From NCBI RefSeq assembly GCF_018991925.1, contig NW_024736071.1:12140282-12204281 (forward strand): a DNA stretch of 64,000 nucleotides, given 5' to 3'. The notes beneath the pieces are model-generated. The model saw only the letters and a list, made by a program, of their open reading frames with translations, was not told the origin of the DNA and did no database searches. The number at the start of each line of letters is the position of its first letter. Positions within the stretch are counted from its first letter, which is position 1. Positions 23,839-35,602 of this stretch are shown piece after piece. Both the position numbers and the translations under genes were made by a program. Origin of the DNA: Homarus americanus. Its lineage: Eukaryota; Arthropoda; Malacostraca; Decapoda; Nephropidae.

Positions 23839-24269
23839 AACTGCTACAACAATAACATGAAGGTTGTAGTGTTGTGGCAGGTGTGAGGTTGTTAGTTAAC
23901 ACATATAACAGAGTCAGTTGTGTGACAGATATGATCTTAATGGAATAAATGTCATTACCATCGCCATAACCATCAATATCTTTAATAACAAGAATCTCCA
24001 TCAACTACCAACATCAACGGCATATCATTGTCATCATCACCACAGCCAAAACCACCGTCGTCACCACCACCAGCACCATAATAATACATGTTACAACCAC
24101 CAGACTCACTCCCACTCAACACGTTCCTCGCTGCCATTTTTAAAAGCAGGTCCCAAAATATTAATGTTGCTCCCAGTCATCGATTTTGGACCATTAAAGG
24201 AACGAAAATTTAGTGATGCGAGCGAGTGCCGTGAAGGCAGCAGTGCTACATGTTGTATAAACTTTAATT
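23839..24269. other. Unique region, no gene recognised
   Basis: Contains a CATCACCACC-rich patch at about 24027-24080. No other feature seen. Confidence 0.35.
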
Positions 24270-24467
<198 letters not shown>

Positions 24468-24611
24468 TGTATATACCCTGTCACCTCAATTAATACTTTT
24501 GTGATCATGATCGCTTACAAAATTCAATATTTTTATCGATATTGCATCGCTCGAATTTACCTCCTCCCCCCGGCTCTCACCTGCCCTCCCTGTCTCACTC
24601 ACCTATACTAA

Positions 24612-24613
<2 letters not shown>

Positions 24614-24652
<39 letters not shown>
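24614..24652. repeat. (CT)n microsatellite
   Basis: Perfect CT run of about 19 units. Confidence 0.97.
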
Positions 24653-24654
<2 letters not shown>

Positions 24655-25112
24655 ATTATTCTGATATTTAACTCCAGTCATCAAGTATTTTGTCTCGCAC
24701 ATTCTTCTACTTCACAAATTCTGCATTACCTTATCCAAAACTGACGAAGATCCATCACTATGTCCGACAAGATATGTTTCTTCCTTGCCCGTCCATCCTC
24801 CCGTCAGTAAATCAAGCTAATTATGGAGAGAAAGCTGCCCACCAACAGCCGATGAACTCTCACTAAAACATCATATATAAAGCCAACAAAGTTACAGTAA
24901 ATGAGCAAGATACATTTTGTGTCCACCCTGACCTCCGTACCTCTCCCTACCTCAGCAACGTCACAGTCCACCTAGGCCTTTATAAGGTGTGGGTCCTGTG
25001 TTCCTCTGGTCGAGTTTTAAAGTATATTTCATTTGTTAGGTGACGGGTTATAACAGAGGCAACGCTTACACAACTATTACCGTTCATTTCGGCAACCTTA
25101 TTTAAATGCCAT
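24653..25112. other. Unique region, no gene recognised
   Basis: Mixed sequence without repeats or a recognisable domain. Confidence 0.35.
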
Positions 25113-25163
25113 TGGGGGTGGGGGCGGGGTGGGGGGGGGGGTGGGGTGGGGGTGGGGAGGGGC
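25113..25163. repeat. G-run tract
   Basis: About 50 bp with eight or more runs of 4-11 G separated by single T, C or A. A strong G-quadruplex candidate on the + strand. Confidence 0.9.
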
Positions 25164-25292
25164 GTAATTGCATATTGGAACACAATTATTTTCAATATTA
25201 ATAATAACATACTGAGTGTTTTTATTTTTGTACAGCTGATAGAATTATGCGGAGATTTATTTTTCTGTGACTGTGAATTTACTTGTTGTGTT

Positions 25293-25297
<5 letters not shown>

Positions 25298-25365
<68 letters not shown>

Positions 25366-25608
25366 GGGTTGTCTACAAGTGTCTAATGTATGTCTTAACA
25401 GTTGTCAGTATGTGTCTGTCTGTCAGTTGTCTATAAGTGTGTGTGTGTATCTGGTGTGTGTGATTCTCAGGGTGTGTGTGTGTGTGTCTGTCTGTCAGTT
25501 ATCTGTAAGTGTGTGTGTGTGTGTCTGTCAGTTATCTGGAAAGTGTCTGTCTGTCAGGTATCTTTAAGTATCTGTAAGTTGTTTCCAAGAGTGTCTGTCA
25601 GTTATGGG

Positions 25609-25656
<48 letters not shown>

Positions 25657-25660
25657 TCAT
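25298..25660. repeat. (GT)n and GTCTGTCAGTTATCTGTAAGTG compound repeat
   Basis: Near-perfect GT at 25298-25363 and 25612-25653. Between them are about seven degenerate copies of a TGTCTGTCAGTTATCTGTAA unit mixed with GT runs. Confidence 0.93.
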
Positions 25661-26095
25661 CACTCCCACACACCGCTAACAACATTTTCCCACGAGACCA
25701 ACGAAGCTTATCACATTACTCTTGTTCTAAAAAATATTCAACTTGTAAATTGGGAGACGAAGAAAGTGAATTAAAATCTCCGACCACGAACGTAATTTTG
25801 TCTTTAATCAACATCTCTTTATATTATACTGTATATGTATCAGATTATATCGTCTTCAGAGTGAGTTATAAGAGTACCAGCCAAAACCTAACCTAAACTA
25901 ATGTTACCTAATTTAGTTCAACCTGACGTAACCTTATCTTAACCTAATTTAATCCAACTTATTCAGACCTGGCATAACTTTCTTCTCTCAGCATATCTTC
26001 CCCTTGAGAAAAACTACTGTCAAATTTAAGAAAAAAAATAAGCGTGATAAACAAAGTTCTTCGTTATATGGACGGTACTGTATGACGGACGGAGG
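25661..26095. other. Unique region with degenerate AACCTAA words
   Basis: 25884-25960 has CTAACCTAAACTAATG and TTAACCTAATTT words, a decayed AACCT tract that may be a remnant of the TTAGG-core element family. No gene recognised. Confidence 0.4.
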
Positions 26096-28292
26096 AGGAG
26101 GGTGAGGGTAGGGTTGAGATGGGGGGTAGGGTTGAGGTAGGGTTGAGGGTGTGTGGGGTTGGTAGGGTTGAAGGGGGATAGGGTTGAAGGGGTAGGGTTG
26201 AGGTAGGGTTGGGTAGGGTTGAAGGGGTAGGGTTGAGGGGTAGGGTTGAAGTAGGGTTGAGGGTAGGGTTGAGGGTAGGGTTGAGGTAGGGTTGAGGGTA
26301 GGGTTGAGGGTAGGGTTGAGGGGTAGGGTTGGGGTAGGGTTGGGGAAGTAGGGTTGGGGGGGAAGGGGGTTGGGGGGGTAGGGTTGAGGAGGTAGGGTTG
26401 AAGGGAGTAGGGTTGGAATAGGGTTGAAGGGGTAGGGTTGAGAGGGTAGGGTTGAGGGGGTAGGGTTGAGGGGTAGGGTTGAGGAGGGGTAGGGTTGGTG
26501 GGGTGAAGGGGTAGGGGTGAAGGTGGGGTTGAAGTAGGGTTGAAGGGGGTTGGGTTAAGGGGTTGGGTTAGAGGGTTGGGTTAGGGGGTTGGGTTAAGGG
26601 GTTGGGTTAAGGGGTAGGTTGAAGGGTGGGTTGAAGAGAGAGGGTTGAAGGTAGGGTTGAGGTGGGTTGAGGTAGGGTTGAGGTAGGGTTGAGGGGGTAG
26701 GGTTGGAAGGGGTAGGGTTAAGGGGTAGAGTTAGGAGGGGTAGAGTTGGGGGGGTAGGGTTGGGGGGGTAGGGTTGAGGGGGTAGGGTTGAGGGTAGGGG
26801 TTGAGGGGGGTAGGGTTGAGGGGGTAGGGTTGGGGGGTAGGGTTGGGGGTAGGGTTGGGGGTAGGGTTGAGGGTAGGGTTGAAGGGGGCAGGGTTGAAGG
26901 CGGTGAGTTGAAGGGAGCAGGGTTGAGGGTAGGGTTGGGGGTAGGGTTGAGGGGTAGGGTTGAGGGGGGTAGGGTTGAGGGTAGGGTTGAGGTAGGGTTG
27001 AGGGTAGGGTTGAGGTGGGATTGAAGGAGGGTGGGGTAGGGGTGAAGGGTAGAATTGAAGGGGAGGGGAGTGAAGGGGTAGGGTTGGGGTTGGGTTAAGG
27101 GGTTGGGTTAGGGGGTTGGGTTAAGGGGTTGGGTTAAGGGGTGAGGTTGAGGTAGGGTTGAGGGGGAGGTTGAAGGGTAGGGTTGAAGGGGTAGGGTTGA
27201 AGGGGAGGGTTGAAGGGTAGGGTTGAAGGGTAGGGTTAGAGGGTAGGGTTGAGGTAGGGTTAGAGGGTAGGGTTGAAGGGTAGGGTTAGGTGGGGTTGAG
27301 AGTAGGGTTGAAGGGGGTAGGGTTGAGGGTAGGGATTGAAGGGGTAGGATTGAAGGGTAGGGTTGAGGGTAGGGTTGAGGGTAGGGTTGAGGTAGGGTTA
27401 GAAGTGGGGTTGAGGGTAGGGTTGAGGGTAGGGTTGAGGGGTAGGGTTGAGGGGGTAGGGTTGAGGGGGAGGGGTTGAGGGTAGGGTTGAGGGTGGGGTT
27501 GGGGGTAGGGTTGGGGGGTGGGGTGGGGGAGTAGGGTTGAGGTGGTTGAGGGTAGGGTTGGGGTAGGGTGAAGGTAGGGGGTAGGGTGAAGGGAGGTTGG
27601 GGTAGGGTTGGGGGGTAGGGTTGAGGGGGGGTAGGGGTGGGGGTGAAGGGGTAGGGTGAGGGTAGGGGGGTAGGGTTGGGGGTAGGGGTTGGGGGGTAGG
27701 GTTGAGGGGTAGGGTTGAGGTAGGGTTGGGGGTAGGGTTGAGGTGGGGTTGAGGTAGGGTTGGGGGGTAGTAGGGTTGGGGGGGTTGGGGGTGGGGTGGG
27801 GGGTAGGGTTGAGGGGGGTAGGGGTTGAGGGGTGGGAGAGGGGTAGGGTTGAGGGGTAGGTTGAGGGGGTAGGGTTGAAGGGGTAGGGTGAGGGGTAGGG
27901 TTGAAGGGGTAGGGTTGAGGGGTAGGGGTTGAGGGGGTAGGGGTGAGGGGGTAGGGGTTGAGGGGTGAAGTTGAGGGGATAGGGGTTGAGGGGGTAGGGT
28001 TGAGGGGTAGGGTTGAGGGGGTAGGGGGTGAGGGGGGGTAGGGGTTGAGAGGGGTAGGGTTGAGGGGGTAGGGTGGAGGGGGGGGTTGAGGGGGGTAGGG
28101 TTGAGGGGGTAGGGCTGAGGGGGGGTTGAGGGTAGGGTGGAGGGGGTAGGGGTGAAGGGGTAGGGGTTGAGGGGGTAGGGGTTGAGGGGGTAGGGTTGAG
28201 GGGGTAGGGCTGAGGGGTAGGGTTGAGGGGGTAGGGGTTGAGGGGGGGTAGGGTTGAGGGGTAGGGTTGAGGGGGTAGGGTGAGGGGTAGGA
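26096..28292. repeat. 2.2-kb GGGTAGGGTTGAG minisatellite
   Basis: Well over 100 imperfect copies of a short unit GGGTAGGGTTGAGG with variable G-run lengths; GGGTTAAGGGGTTGGG subtypes lie at 26530-26630 and 27085-27150. The G-rich strand is entirely +. It resembles but is not TTAGGG or TTAGG telomeric DNA. The minus strand reads as long NPTPQPYP frames, which are artefacts. Confidence 0.97.
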
Positions 28293-28436
28293 AGAGGAGA
28301 GGAGTCCAGTGTAGTCGTCCCATCAGGCTCGCCTCTCACCATCATGACTAAGGGTCGTACCTTACTTAAGCCGGATGTGGGAAGGATGTCGCCTCTCCAT
28401 GGTAAATGTTCTCCAGGTAAATACTACAGTTTCCTC

Positions 28437-28459
28437 CTAACCTAACCTAACCTAACCTA
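28437..28459. repeat. Short (CCTAA)n tract
   Basis: Four to five perfect CCTAA units, the reverse complement of the arthropod telomere motif TTAGG. It sits 145 bp after the end of the G-rich array. Confidence 0.85.
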
Positions 28460-28589
28460 TAACACACACATACACACACAGTACAGTATATCTAAATTAA
28501 AAATCTTATTAGTAAACTTATTTTGCGTTTCTTTATCGTGATCGTAAAATGAGAGAAAAGAGAGACCTTCTGTGTTAACCCCTGCTCTC

Positions 28590-29235
28590 ACAAATCCTCC
28601 TTCCCTCTCTCATCTTCCTCATCTCGTCGTCATTCATTCACCCTGTCATATCTCCTTCCCTCTTTCTACCTCTCTCTCTCTCTCTTTTAACTCTCAGCAT
28701 CCCTTTATCTCGCACATCAATTACCATCTCTCCACCAGTTTCCCTCCTCTTTCACTTCTTCCCACCCATCCCCTTCCCACCATCATCTTTCCCTCCCCCC
28801 ACCTCTCCCTCTTCCTACCTTCCTTACCCTCCCATCCATCCTTCTCCTTCCCCACCTCCTCCACCCTCTCCTCTTCCCTACCTTCCCCCACCCTCCCCCC
28901 CCCTTCCTAGTCTCCCTCCCCACCTTCCCACCCTCCCATCCTTCCTTCCCTACCCTCCCTTACCCTCTCCCTCTTCCCTACCCTCTCCTTACCCACCCCT
29001 ACCCTCTCCCTAGTCTCCCTCCCCACCTTCCTACCCTCCCATCCTTCCTTCCCTACCCTCCCTCTCCTTCCCTAGCCTCCCCACCCTTCCCACCCTCTCC
29101 TCTCCCTACCCTCCTTACCATCTCCTCTTCCCTACCATTCTTCCCCACCCCTCTCCTCTCCCTCACTCCCTCCCCACCCTCCTCCTTCTTCCTCTCTAGC
29201 CTCCCACCCTCCCACCCTCTCTCTCCTCTCACTTA
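28590..29235. repeat. Pyrimidine-rich tract (CCCTCCC/CTTCC)
   Basis: About 650 bp of C/T-rich sequence. From about 28800 an irregular unit built on CCCACCCTCCCATCCTTCC recurs. It is the first large block with the pyrimidine strand on +. Confidence 0.9.
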
Positions 29236-29389
29236 ATCCCTACGTGACCTTTAAATACCAAGTCTCCTACCTACAGCTGGCGGTCGATTTTCCGGTGAGT
29301 TACAAGTAGTTCACATGAGCCCGATGAACAAGACACACACTTTAGTGACCCACCAAACTGTTACGTTACGCCCTGTGTCCTGTGTTGGG

Positions 29390-29865
29390 TATGTGTCTCA
29401 GTGAAGTATTATGTGTCTTAATTAGTGTCATGTGTTTCAGTATTGTGCGTCTTAGGTCAGTGTCATGTGTCTCAGGTCAGTGTTACAGGTCTCAGGTTAG
29501 TGTCATAGTCATGTATCTCAGGTCAGTGTCATAGGTCTCAGTTCTGTGGCATGTGTCTATGTAGTGTCATGTGTCTCAGCATTGTGTCGTGTGTTTTAGA
29601 TCAGTGGCATGTGCTTCAGGTTAGTGTCATATGCCTCAGTTGGCATGTGTCTCAGGTCATTGTCATGTGTCTCAGGTCATTATCATGTGTCTCAGGTCAT
29701 TGTCATGTGTCTCAGGTCATTATCATGTGTCTCAGGTCATTGTCATGTGTCTCAGGTCAATGTCACGTGTCTCAGGTCATTGTCATGTGTCTCAGGTCAT
29801 TGTCATGTGTCTCAGATATGTCATGTGTCTCAGGTCAATGTCATGTGTCTCAGGTCAGTGTTATA
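29390..29865. repeat. 20-bp minisatellite TGTCATGTGTCTCAGGTCAT
   Basis: Homogeneous 20-bp units at 29640-29860 with GTCATTG/GTCATTA alternation. The 5' part (29390-29640) is diverged, with AGTGTCATGTG and GTCTCAGG still recognisable. Confidence 0.94.
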
Positions 29866-30079
29866 TAGTTTGGGTTTCTTGGTATTTTTTTTTGGGGGCG
29901 GATGTTTTGTATCTGATGTGTGTCATGCGTGTGTCATATTGCCAAACTTTCTTGTCATGTGAGGTGTCATGTGTGTGCCATTCTGGTATTTCTTTGTAAT
30001 GATTTATACTATAATTTTTCTGTCATGAGGCATGTAATTATGTCAAGAGGAGAAGTCAAAGCTCTAGTGTCACGTGTCA

Positions 30080-30081
<2 letters not shown>

Positions 30082-30124
<43 letters not shown>
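30082..30124. repeat. (GT)n microsatellite
   Basis: Perfect GT run of about 21 units. Confidence 0.97.
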
Positions 30125-30126
<2 letters not shown>

Positions 30127-30173
30127 CAAAATAGGTCAAGTGTGCAAAGCCTTGTGGACTCTGGCAACGAACA

Positions 30174-30300
30174 GCTTTCCCCCTCCCTCCCCTCCCTCCC
30201 CTCCTCTGTCTGTCTGTCTCTTGTGCACTCTCTGTTTCCTCCTCCTCAGTCCTTTCCCCTCCACCCCTCTCTCCCAGCTCCCCAACAACTTGGCAGACCA
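30174..30300. repeat. CT-rich low-complexity
   Basis: CCCTCCCTCCCCTCC and TCTGTCTGTCTC words. Confidence 0.8.
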
Positions 30301-30969
30301 TCTCCCTACATCTCCTTCTCTATTTTTTTCTTTATTGTCAAGTGATGAAGCCATCGTGTGCGTGTGTGTGTGTAAATACAGACAGAGACAATGTCTCACT
30401 CCCACATTAACAGACAGCATAGATAAGACCCACAAGAGAAACAGACATACAAACATACAGAATGACAATGAATTAGAATGCATACACATAAACAAACAAA
30501 CAACAAACAAACACCTGTAAACATTCTCCAGGTAAGAAATCCCCCTGCCAGTGTGAGCGACGCCTGTCAGTAATATTGGCAACCCTGAGTCTCCCAGAAT
30601 TGCTGGTCAGGACGCCCATCAACGCACTTGTTGGCAATCCTGTCGCCCACTTGTCAGGTCACTGGTCAACACAGCTTCACGACTGCACTGGGTCACGGCG
30701 GGTACACATGGCCACTTTGACCAGGGTACAGGAAATCTTGGGGCCATTTAGGGCCACTTTCAGCTGTTATGATGAGGGAGCAAAAGGTGTCCTGAGGACA
30801 GTGTGGACATGGTCCAGGTAATTGGGGCACAAGAGAAGAGAGGCCATAGGGACACTGTTGTAGTGGAGGGCCATTTGGGGATATTGAAGGTGGCCACTCT
30901 GGCATGGACAAAGTGGGCCACTGGGCCATGATGGACCACTGTAGTGTGTTGGTCGTCTGCTGATATTTG
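30301..30969. other. Weakly repetitive region, no gene
   Basis: 30540-30930 contains recurring GGCCACTTTG / GGGCCATTT / TGGCCACT words at irregular spacing. An 81-codon + frame starting at 30576 has no recognisable domain and lies inside this weak repeat. Confidence 0.4.
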
Positions 30970-31697
30970 TTATGAGGAACTGTGAGTCAAGAGATATGAG
31001 GAAATACTCGTTATGAGGAACTGTGAGTCAAGAGAATATGAAATACTCGTTATGAGGAACTGTGAGTCAAGAGATATGAAAATACTCGGTATGAGGAACT
31101 GTGAGTCAGAGATATGAGAAATACTCGGTATAGGAACTGTAGTCAAGAGATATGAGGAAATACTCGTTATGAGGAACTGTGAGTCAAGAGATATGAGGAA
31201 ATACTCGGTATGAGGAACTGTGAGTCAAAGAATGAGAAATACTCGTTATGAGGAACTGTGAGTCAAGAGATGAGGAAATACTCGTTATGAAGAACTGTGA
31301 GTCAAGAGATGAAATACTCGTTATGAGGAACTGTGAGTCAAGAGATATGAGGAAATACTCGTTATGAGGAACTGTGAGTCAAGAGATGAGAAATACTCGT
31401 TATGAGGAACTGTGAGTCAAGAGATGAAATACTCGTATGAGACTGTGAGTCAAGAGATATGAGGAAATACTCGTTATGAAGAACTGTGAGTCAAGAGATA
31501 TGAGGAAATACTCGTTATGAGGAACTGTGAGTCAAGAGATATGAGGAAATACTCGTTATGAGGAACTGCGAGTCAAGAGATATGAGGAAATACTCGTTAT
31601 GAGGAACTGTGAGTCAAGAGATATGAGGAAATACTCGTTATGAGGAACTGCGAGTCAAGAGATATGAGGAAATACTCGTTATGAGGAACTGTGACTC
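30970..31697. repeat. 41-bp minisatellite
   Basis: About 18 copies of a unit containing GAAATACTCGTTATGAGGAA and CTGTGAGTCAAGAGATATGAG, period 41 bp in clean parts (31511 to 31552). Copies at 31030-31450 have many short deletions, while 31460-31690 is nearly uniform. Confidence 0.96.
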
Positions 31698-32654
31698 AAC
31701 ATCTAGGTAGGGACTGATTGGGTTCCGGGAAGTGAACTCCAGCCAATCCGTAACGATTTGCAAATACCGAGAAAGTCACGAACGTAATCCTCCCTGAAGT
31801 AAGTTAGTGTGATTAATATTTTATGATATTTGTGATATTTACATACAATAAAATTACTCCTAATCCTCTCACCTCACAACTCCTGACTAGTAATTATTGA
31901 TTTTAGTATAATCATTCTTAACCGTCATTATGTGTAATTAATGTAAGAGTTAAGTTAATTAATGAAAGGAGATAATACGTGATAGTCCATTGCGAGTTCT
32001 GTGGTTCCTGGATTAAGTCTTCACTCAAGTGGGAGTTTTTCTCGACCTTGGAATGCTTGTGTGCTGTGAGACCGACCTCCACCTTGACCATAAAACGTGG
32101 ATTTAGGGATTTTATGACCTTCATCGACACAGTGGTACCGACCATGTGCTTCCTGACCTGACCTCCGCCATAAAATGAGGCGCCAGTGACGCCTTTTTCT
32201 CTCTTGCATAACATGGAAATAAAAAAAAAATCTTGTATGCACTCCCTACCGCTGGCCGGGTGTGCCTGCAGTCTGCGTGTTTATCGTGTAAATATGTTTT
32301 TTTTTTTACTTTACCTTTCATGGGTTTTTAAGCCATCTTCAAAAATGCTTAAAACATTTTACCTCAAAGGAGTGCTGTGGGGGAGGGTAGTCTATCTCTT
32401 CCCCCTTCCCTTCCTCCCCTCACCTTCGCACTAACTGTCCCTACACCCCACTCGGCTCCCTCCTATCCCCCTCCTCCCACCCCCTATCTCCTCCTCTACC
32501 TTCCCACACACCCTTCCTCTCTCCCACCCCTCTGCTTTCTATGTATCAGTAAAGGAGGAACTTTGCTTGTAAAAACTTTCCCGTCCACACCAGTATGTGC
32601 CTCAGATTTTGTAAAGAGAGTTGCAGGGTTATACAGAATAGTGAAGCTTGTATG
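31698..32654. other. Mostly unique region, no gene recognised
   Basis: 32395-32535 is a short CT/C-rich stretch. Around 32000-32240 several minus-strand frames remain open, but I recognise no domain and they conflict with one another. Confidence 0.35.
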
Positions 32655-32697
32655 TATTAACTGTGTGTGTGTGTATGTGTGTGTGTATGTGTGTGTA
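32655..32697. repeat. (GT)n with GTAT interruptions
   Basis: GTGTGTGTGTATGTGTGTGT pattern. Confidence 0.9.
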
Positions 32698-32942
32698 AAC
32701 GTAAGCGCAACCATCTCAACAATTAGGCCATAGCATGAGGTGGTAACGTGAAACATGTTATCAGTCCACGACTACCCTGCTTTAGGTTCCCCACGACGGT
32801 ACAGTCATTAACATACCTGAGCCCATTAAGGCGATGAAGACAACGACTAAGAATAAATCCATTTTTACTACAAATTACTTTAATCTTATCGAGTATACAA
32901 ACTAATTCCTGCATCTTGATTACTATACATTCCTGAAGACCC

Positions 32943-33438
32943 TAACAAGTGTGTATCGCCCAACAGGTGTGCATCTCCCAACAGGTGCACATCACTCATC
33001 AGGTGTGTATCACTCGACAGGTGTGTACCACTCGACAGGTGTGTATCTCGACAGGTGTGGATCACTCGACAGGTGTGCATCGGCCAACAGGTGTGCATCG
33101 CCCAACAGGTGTGTATCACTCGACAGGTGTGTATCATTCGACAGGTGTGTACCACTGGACAGGTGTGTATCTCGACAGGTGTGGATCACTCGACAGGTGT
33201 GCATCGCACAACAGGTGTGCATCGCCCAACAGGTGTGCATCGCCCAACAGGTGTGCATCGCCCAACAGGTGTGCATCACTCGACAGGGGTGTATCACTCG
33301 ACAGGTGTGTATCACTCGACAGGTGGGTATCTCTCTATAGGTGGGTATCACTCGACAGGTGGGTATCTCTCTATAGGTGGGTATCACTCGACAGGTGGGT
33401 ATCTCTCTATAGGTGGGTATCTCTCTATAGGTGTGTAT
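32943..33438. repeat. 18-bp ACTCGACAGGTGTGTATC minisatellite with higher-order structure
   Basis: About 27 units. A block of seven variant units is repeated with an offset of 124 bp (CTCGACAGGTGTGGATC at 33047 and 33171, followed by GCCCAACAGG-type units). The 3' part forms a 36-bp dimer alternating GGTATCTCTCTATAGGTG with GGTATCACTCGACAGGTG. The array resumes at 33511 after a retroposon fragment. Confidence 0.95.
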
Positions 33439-33510
33439 CGCCCCCCAGGCCTCCATGTGGGTCATTAAAAATGACCTGTGCCCGGGTGGGCTAATGCCCG
33501 TGAAAAAAAA
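33439..33510 (+). mobile_element. Poly-A retroposon copy 3, 5'-truncated, inside a minisatellite
   Basis: CGCCCCCCAGGCCTCCATGT through GACCTGTGCCCGGGTGGGCT to CCCGTG plus eight A. It matches the last 65-70 bp of the copies ending at 13851 and 55309. The minisatellite continues on both sides (left GTGTGTAT, right GTGTGCATTACTCGACAGG), so GTGTGYAT is a plausible target-site duplication. Confidence 0.88.
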
Positions 33511-33571
33511 GTGTGCATTACTCGACAGGTGTGTAGTAACATCTAAGCCTCCTTAAAAGGTGGCAAAAATA

Positions 33572-33572
<1 letters not shown>

Positions 33573-33624
<52 letters not shown>
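33573..33624. repeat. (GA)n microsatellite
   Basis: Perfect GA run of about 26 units. Confidence 0.97.
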
Positions 33625-33626
<2 letters not shown>

Positions 33627-34666
33627 AAGTAGAGATAATCATAGCTTTCGTCAACAGACGCCTTAAAAATAAATTCTCAAACGCTGAAGCTTCTAGAAAT
33701 GGTTTACTCCCAACCAACACTTTTTCACGCTCGATGACGTCACGGGCCGCCATTACCAGAGGGGATACGAACACATATCATCAAGGGTAAACACACCGTG
33801 ATCGTGTTGGTATTTTAGCTTATGCGTTGAATTATGGATCTAAATCATACAGAAACGCTTAGTCACACATGCTAAGCAGTGAGAACAAAATTGAATGATA
33901 TTGGACAGGAAAGTTGGGCAAATCTGCTTCAGAAGGCAGCAGCAGGAGGAGGAACCATACCGCACACAATGACCTGAAGGAGACTTAGGCCAGGTTGGTC
34001 ATAGTGGGCACAGTATATGGGCACATCAACATCGACCACCAATACTGTACAACACTTACTACACACGCCGGGGTGCTATTACTAATGCGCTATAGGATAT
34101 ACACAATTACACCCAATAAACCGTCCAGATTACGTCTTGTATAGAGGATACCTGATCATTACATAACACTCACATGACTAACAAGTGATGTTGGTTGTTT
34201 CATCTCAACTGAACAGAAGCATTAAGCGGGGCTGTTCCATTAGTAGTTCACTCCATGGACGTCACTAGTTTTTTCTTTTATTTTTTTAACACAATATTTA
34301 CACAATTTGATTATAATATTTTCCTATAAATTAGTGCCATTAATAACACCTGGTCACATTTACGCGGCGTTGTGAAGGGAGAACATTAAAACTGACCACC
34401 GTCCTTGTGTGTTCGGTAATTGCATCAGTCAACTGAATGTGCAACAACGCAATGAACACTTTATAAAGAAAAGAACAATATCAGTCACAATAGTATAGTA
34501 TAATAGATTTGTTCCCTAATAACTTTTGAGGTTGTTTTTATTGAAGTAAATTTCCAATAGCCAGGAGCAAATCCCTTTAACTTTTTCTCTAACATATAAG
34601 TGTAATTGTCATGTGCTGTATGGTACTGCCCGTAAGGATGTGTTTTGATATACAGTTTTTGAAAGG

Positions 34667-34669
<3 letters not shown>
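33625..34669. other. Unique region, no gene recognised
   Basis: One of the longer stretches without simple repeats. Open frames are short in all six frames. TGACGTCAC at 33736-33744 resembles a CRE site, and the nearby GGCCGCCATTACC contains a GCCAT word. Nothing else supportable. Confidence 0.35.
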
Positions 34670-34726
<57 letters not shown>

Positions 34727-34733
34727 ACACACA

Positions 34734-34794
<61 letters not shown>
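34670..34794. repeat. (CA)n microsatellite, compound
   Basis: About 62 CA units with two CAGACA interruptions near 34720 and 34734. Confidence 0.97.
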
Positions 34795-34797
<3 letters not shown>

Positions 34798-35316
34798 ATA
34801 ACAAAACCACAAGACCGTGTAATACATCTCGACCATCTCAATTCACACAAGGAGACAACAATGCCCAACACACGAAGAAAAATACGAAAAAGAAGAAGAA
34901 AAAAACATAAAAAAGTTTGTACACTGTTTAAATTCTTGTCTGGGAAAGATTTTAACACGACAAAAGAAAGAGTGTGTGTGTGAGACGGGAGCTGAACCAT
35001 CACAACCAGGGAGGACTCAGGGCCGACAAAAGAAAGTCTACGAAAGAGGCGGAAACTATAACCATTTGTGTTGGGGGTCATAAACCTCTCGCCTTACCCA
35101 GTCTGGCCTGTACCACTGTTCACCAGGAAACTGATCCCCCTTCAGCTAAATATCCGGGGAGACAGACAGACAGCTGTTATGTCAATGGCTGGAATATCTT
35201 AATTTTTCTTTGTTTCTATTATTGCCATGATATTCGCCCCCCTCTATTTACGCCGCGGTTTCCAACGCGTCAGGTAGACACTGGATCAAAAAAGAGGATA
35301 AAATGAAGACGACGAC

Positions 35317-35323
<7 letters not shown>
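34795..35323. other. Unique region, no gene recognised
   Basis: 34880-34915 is A-rich with GAAGAAGAAA words. A 110-codon + frame starting near 34974 has no recognisable domain and I treat it as chance. Confidence 0.35.

Positions 35324-35393
<70 letters not shown>
35324..35393. repeat. (GA)n microsatellite
   Basis: Perfect GA run of about 35 units. Confidence 0.97.
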
Positions 35394-35396
<3 letters not shown>

Positions 35397-35602
35397 AATA
35401 CACGACAAGGCAAGCGACCCTACAACACACGCTGCCCTACTAATTATTGACTACAACACCCAGATGCTATAAGTTCTCTCCAAAAATCAAAGTTGCTTTT
35501 TAAACCACTTTATGTTTGGCTGTGCGTGTGGAAAGGTCCTCTTCCTCTCGTGTGTGTGTATGTTTTTCCCCTATGTAACCACGTATATACTCTTTAATTA
35601 GC

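Noticed and set aside
26096..28292. Minus-strand NPTPQPYP-rich frame of more than 300 codons
   Set aside because: Direct translation of the GGGTAGGGTTGAG array in several overlapping frames.
30576..30821. An 81-codon + strand frame with ordinary-looking composition
   Set aside because: Lies in a weak GGCCACTTTG repeat, has no recognisable domain, and is overlapped by an equally long minus-strand frame.
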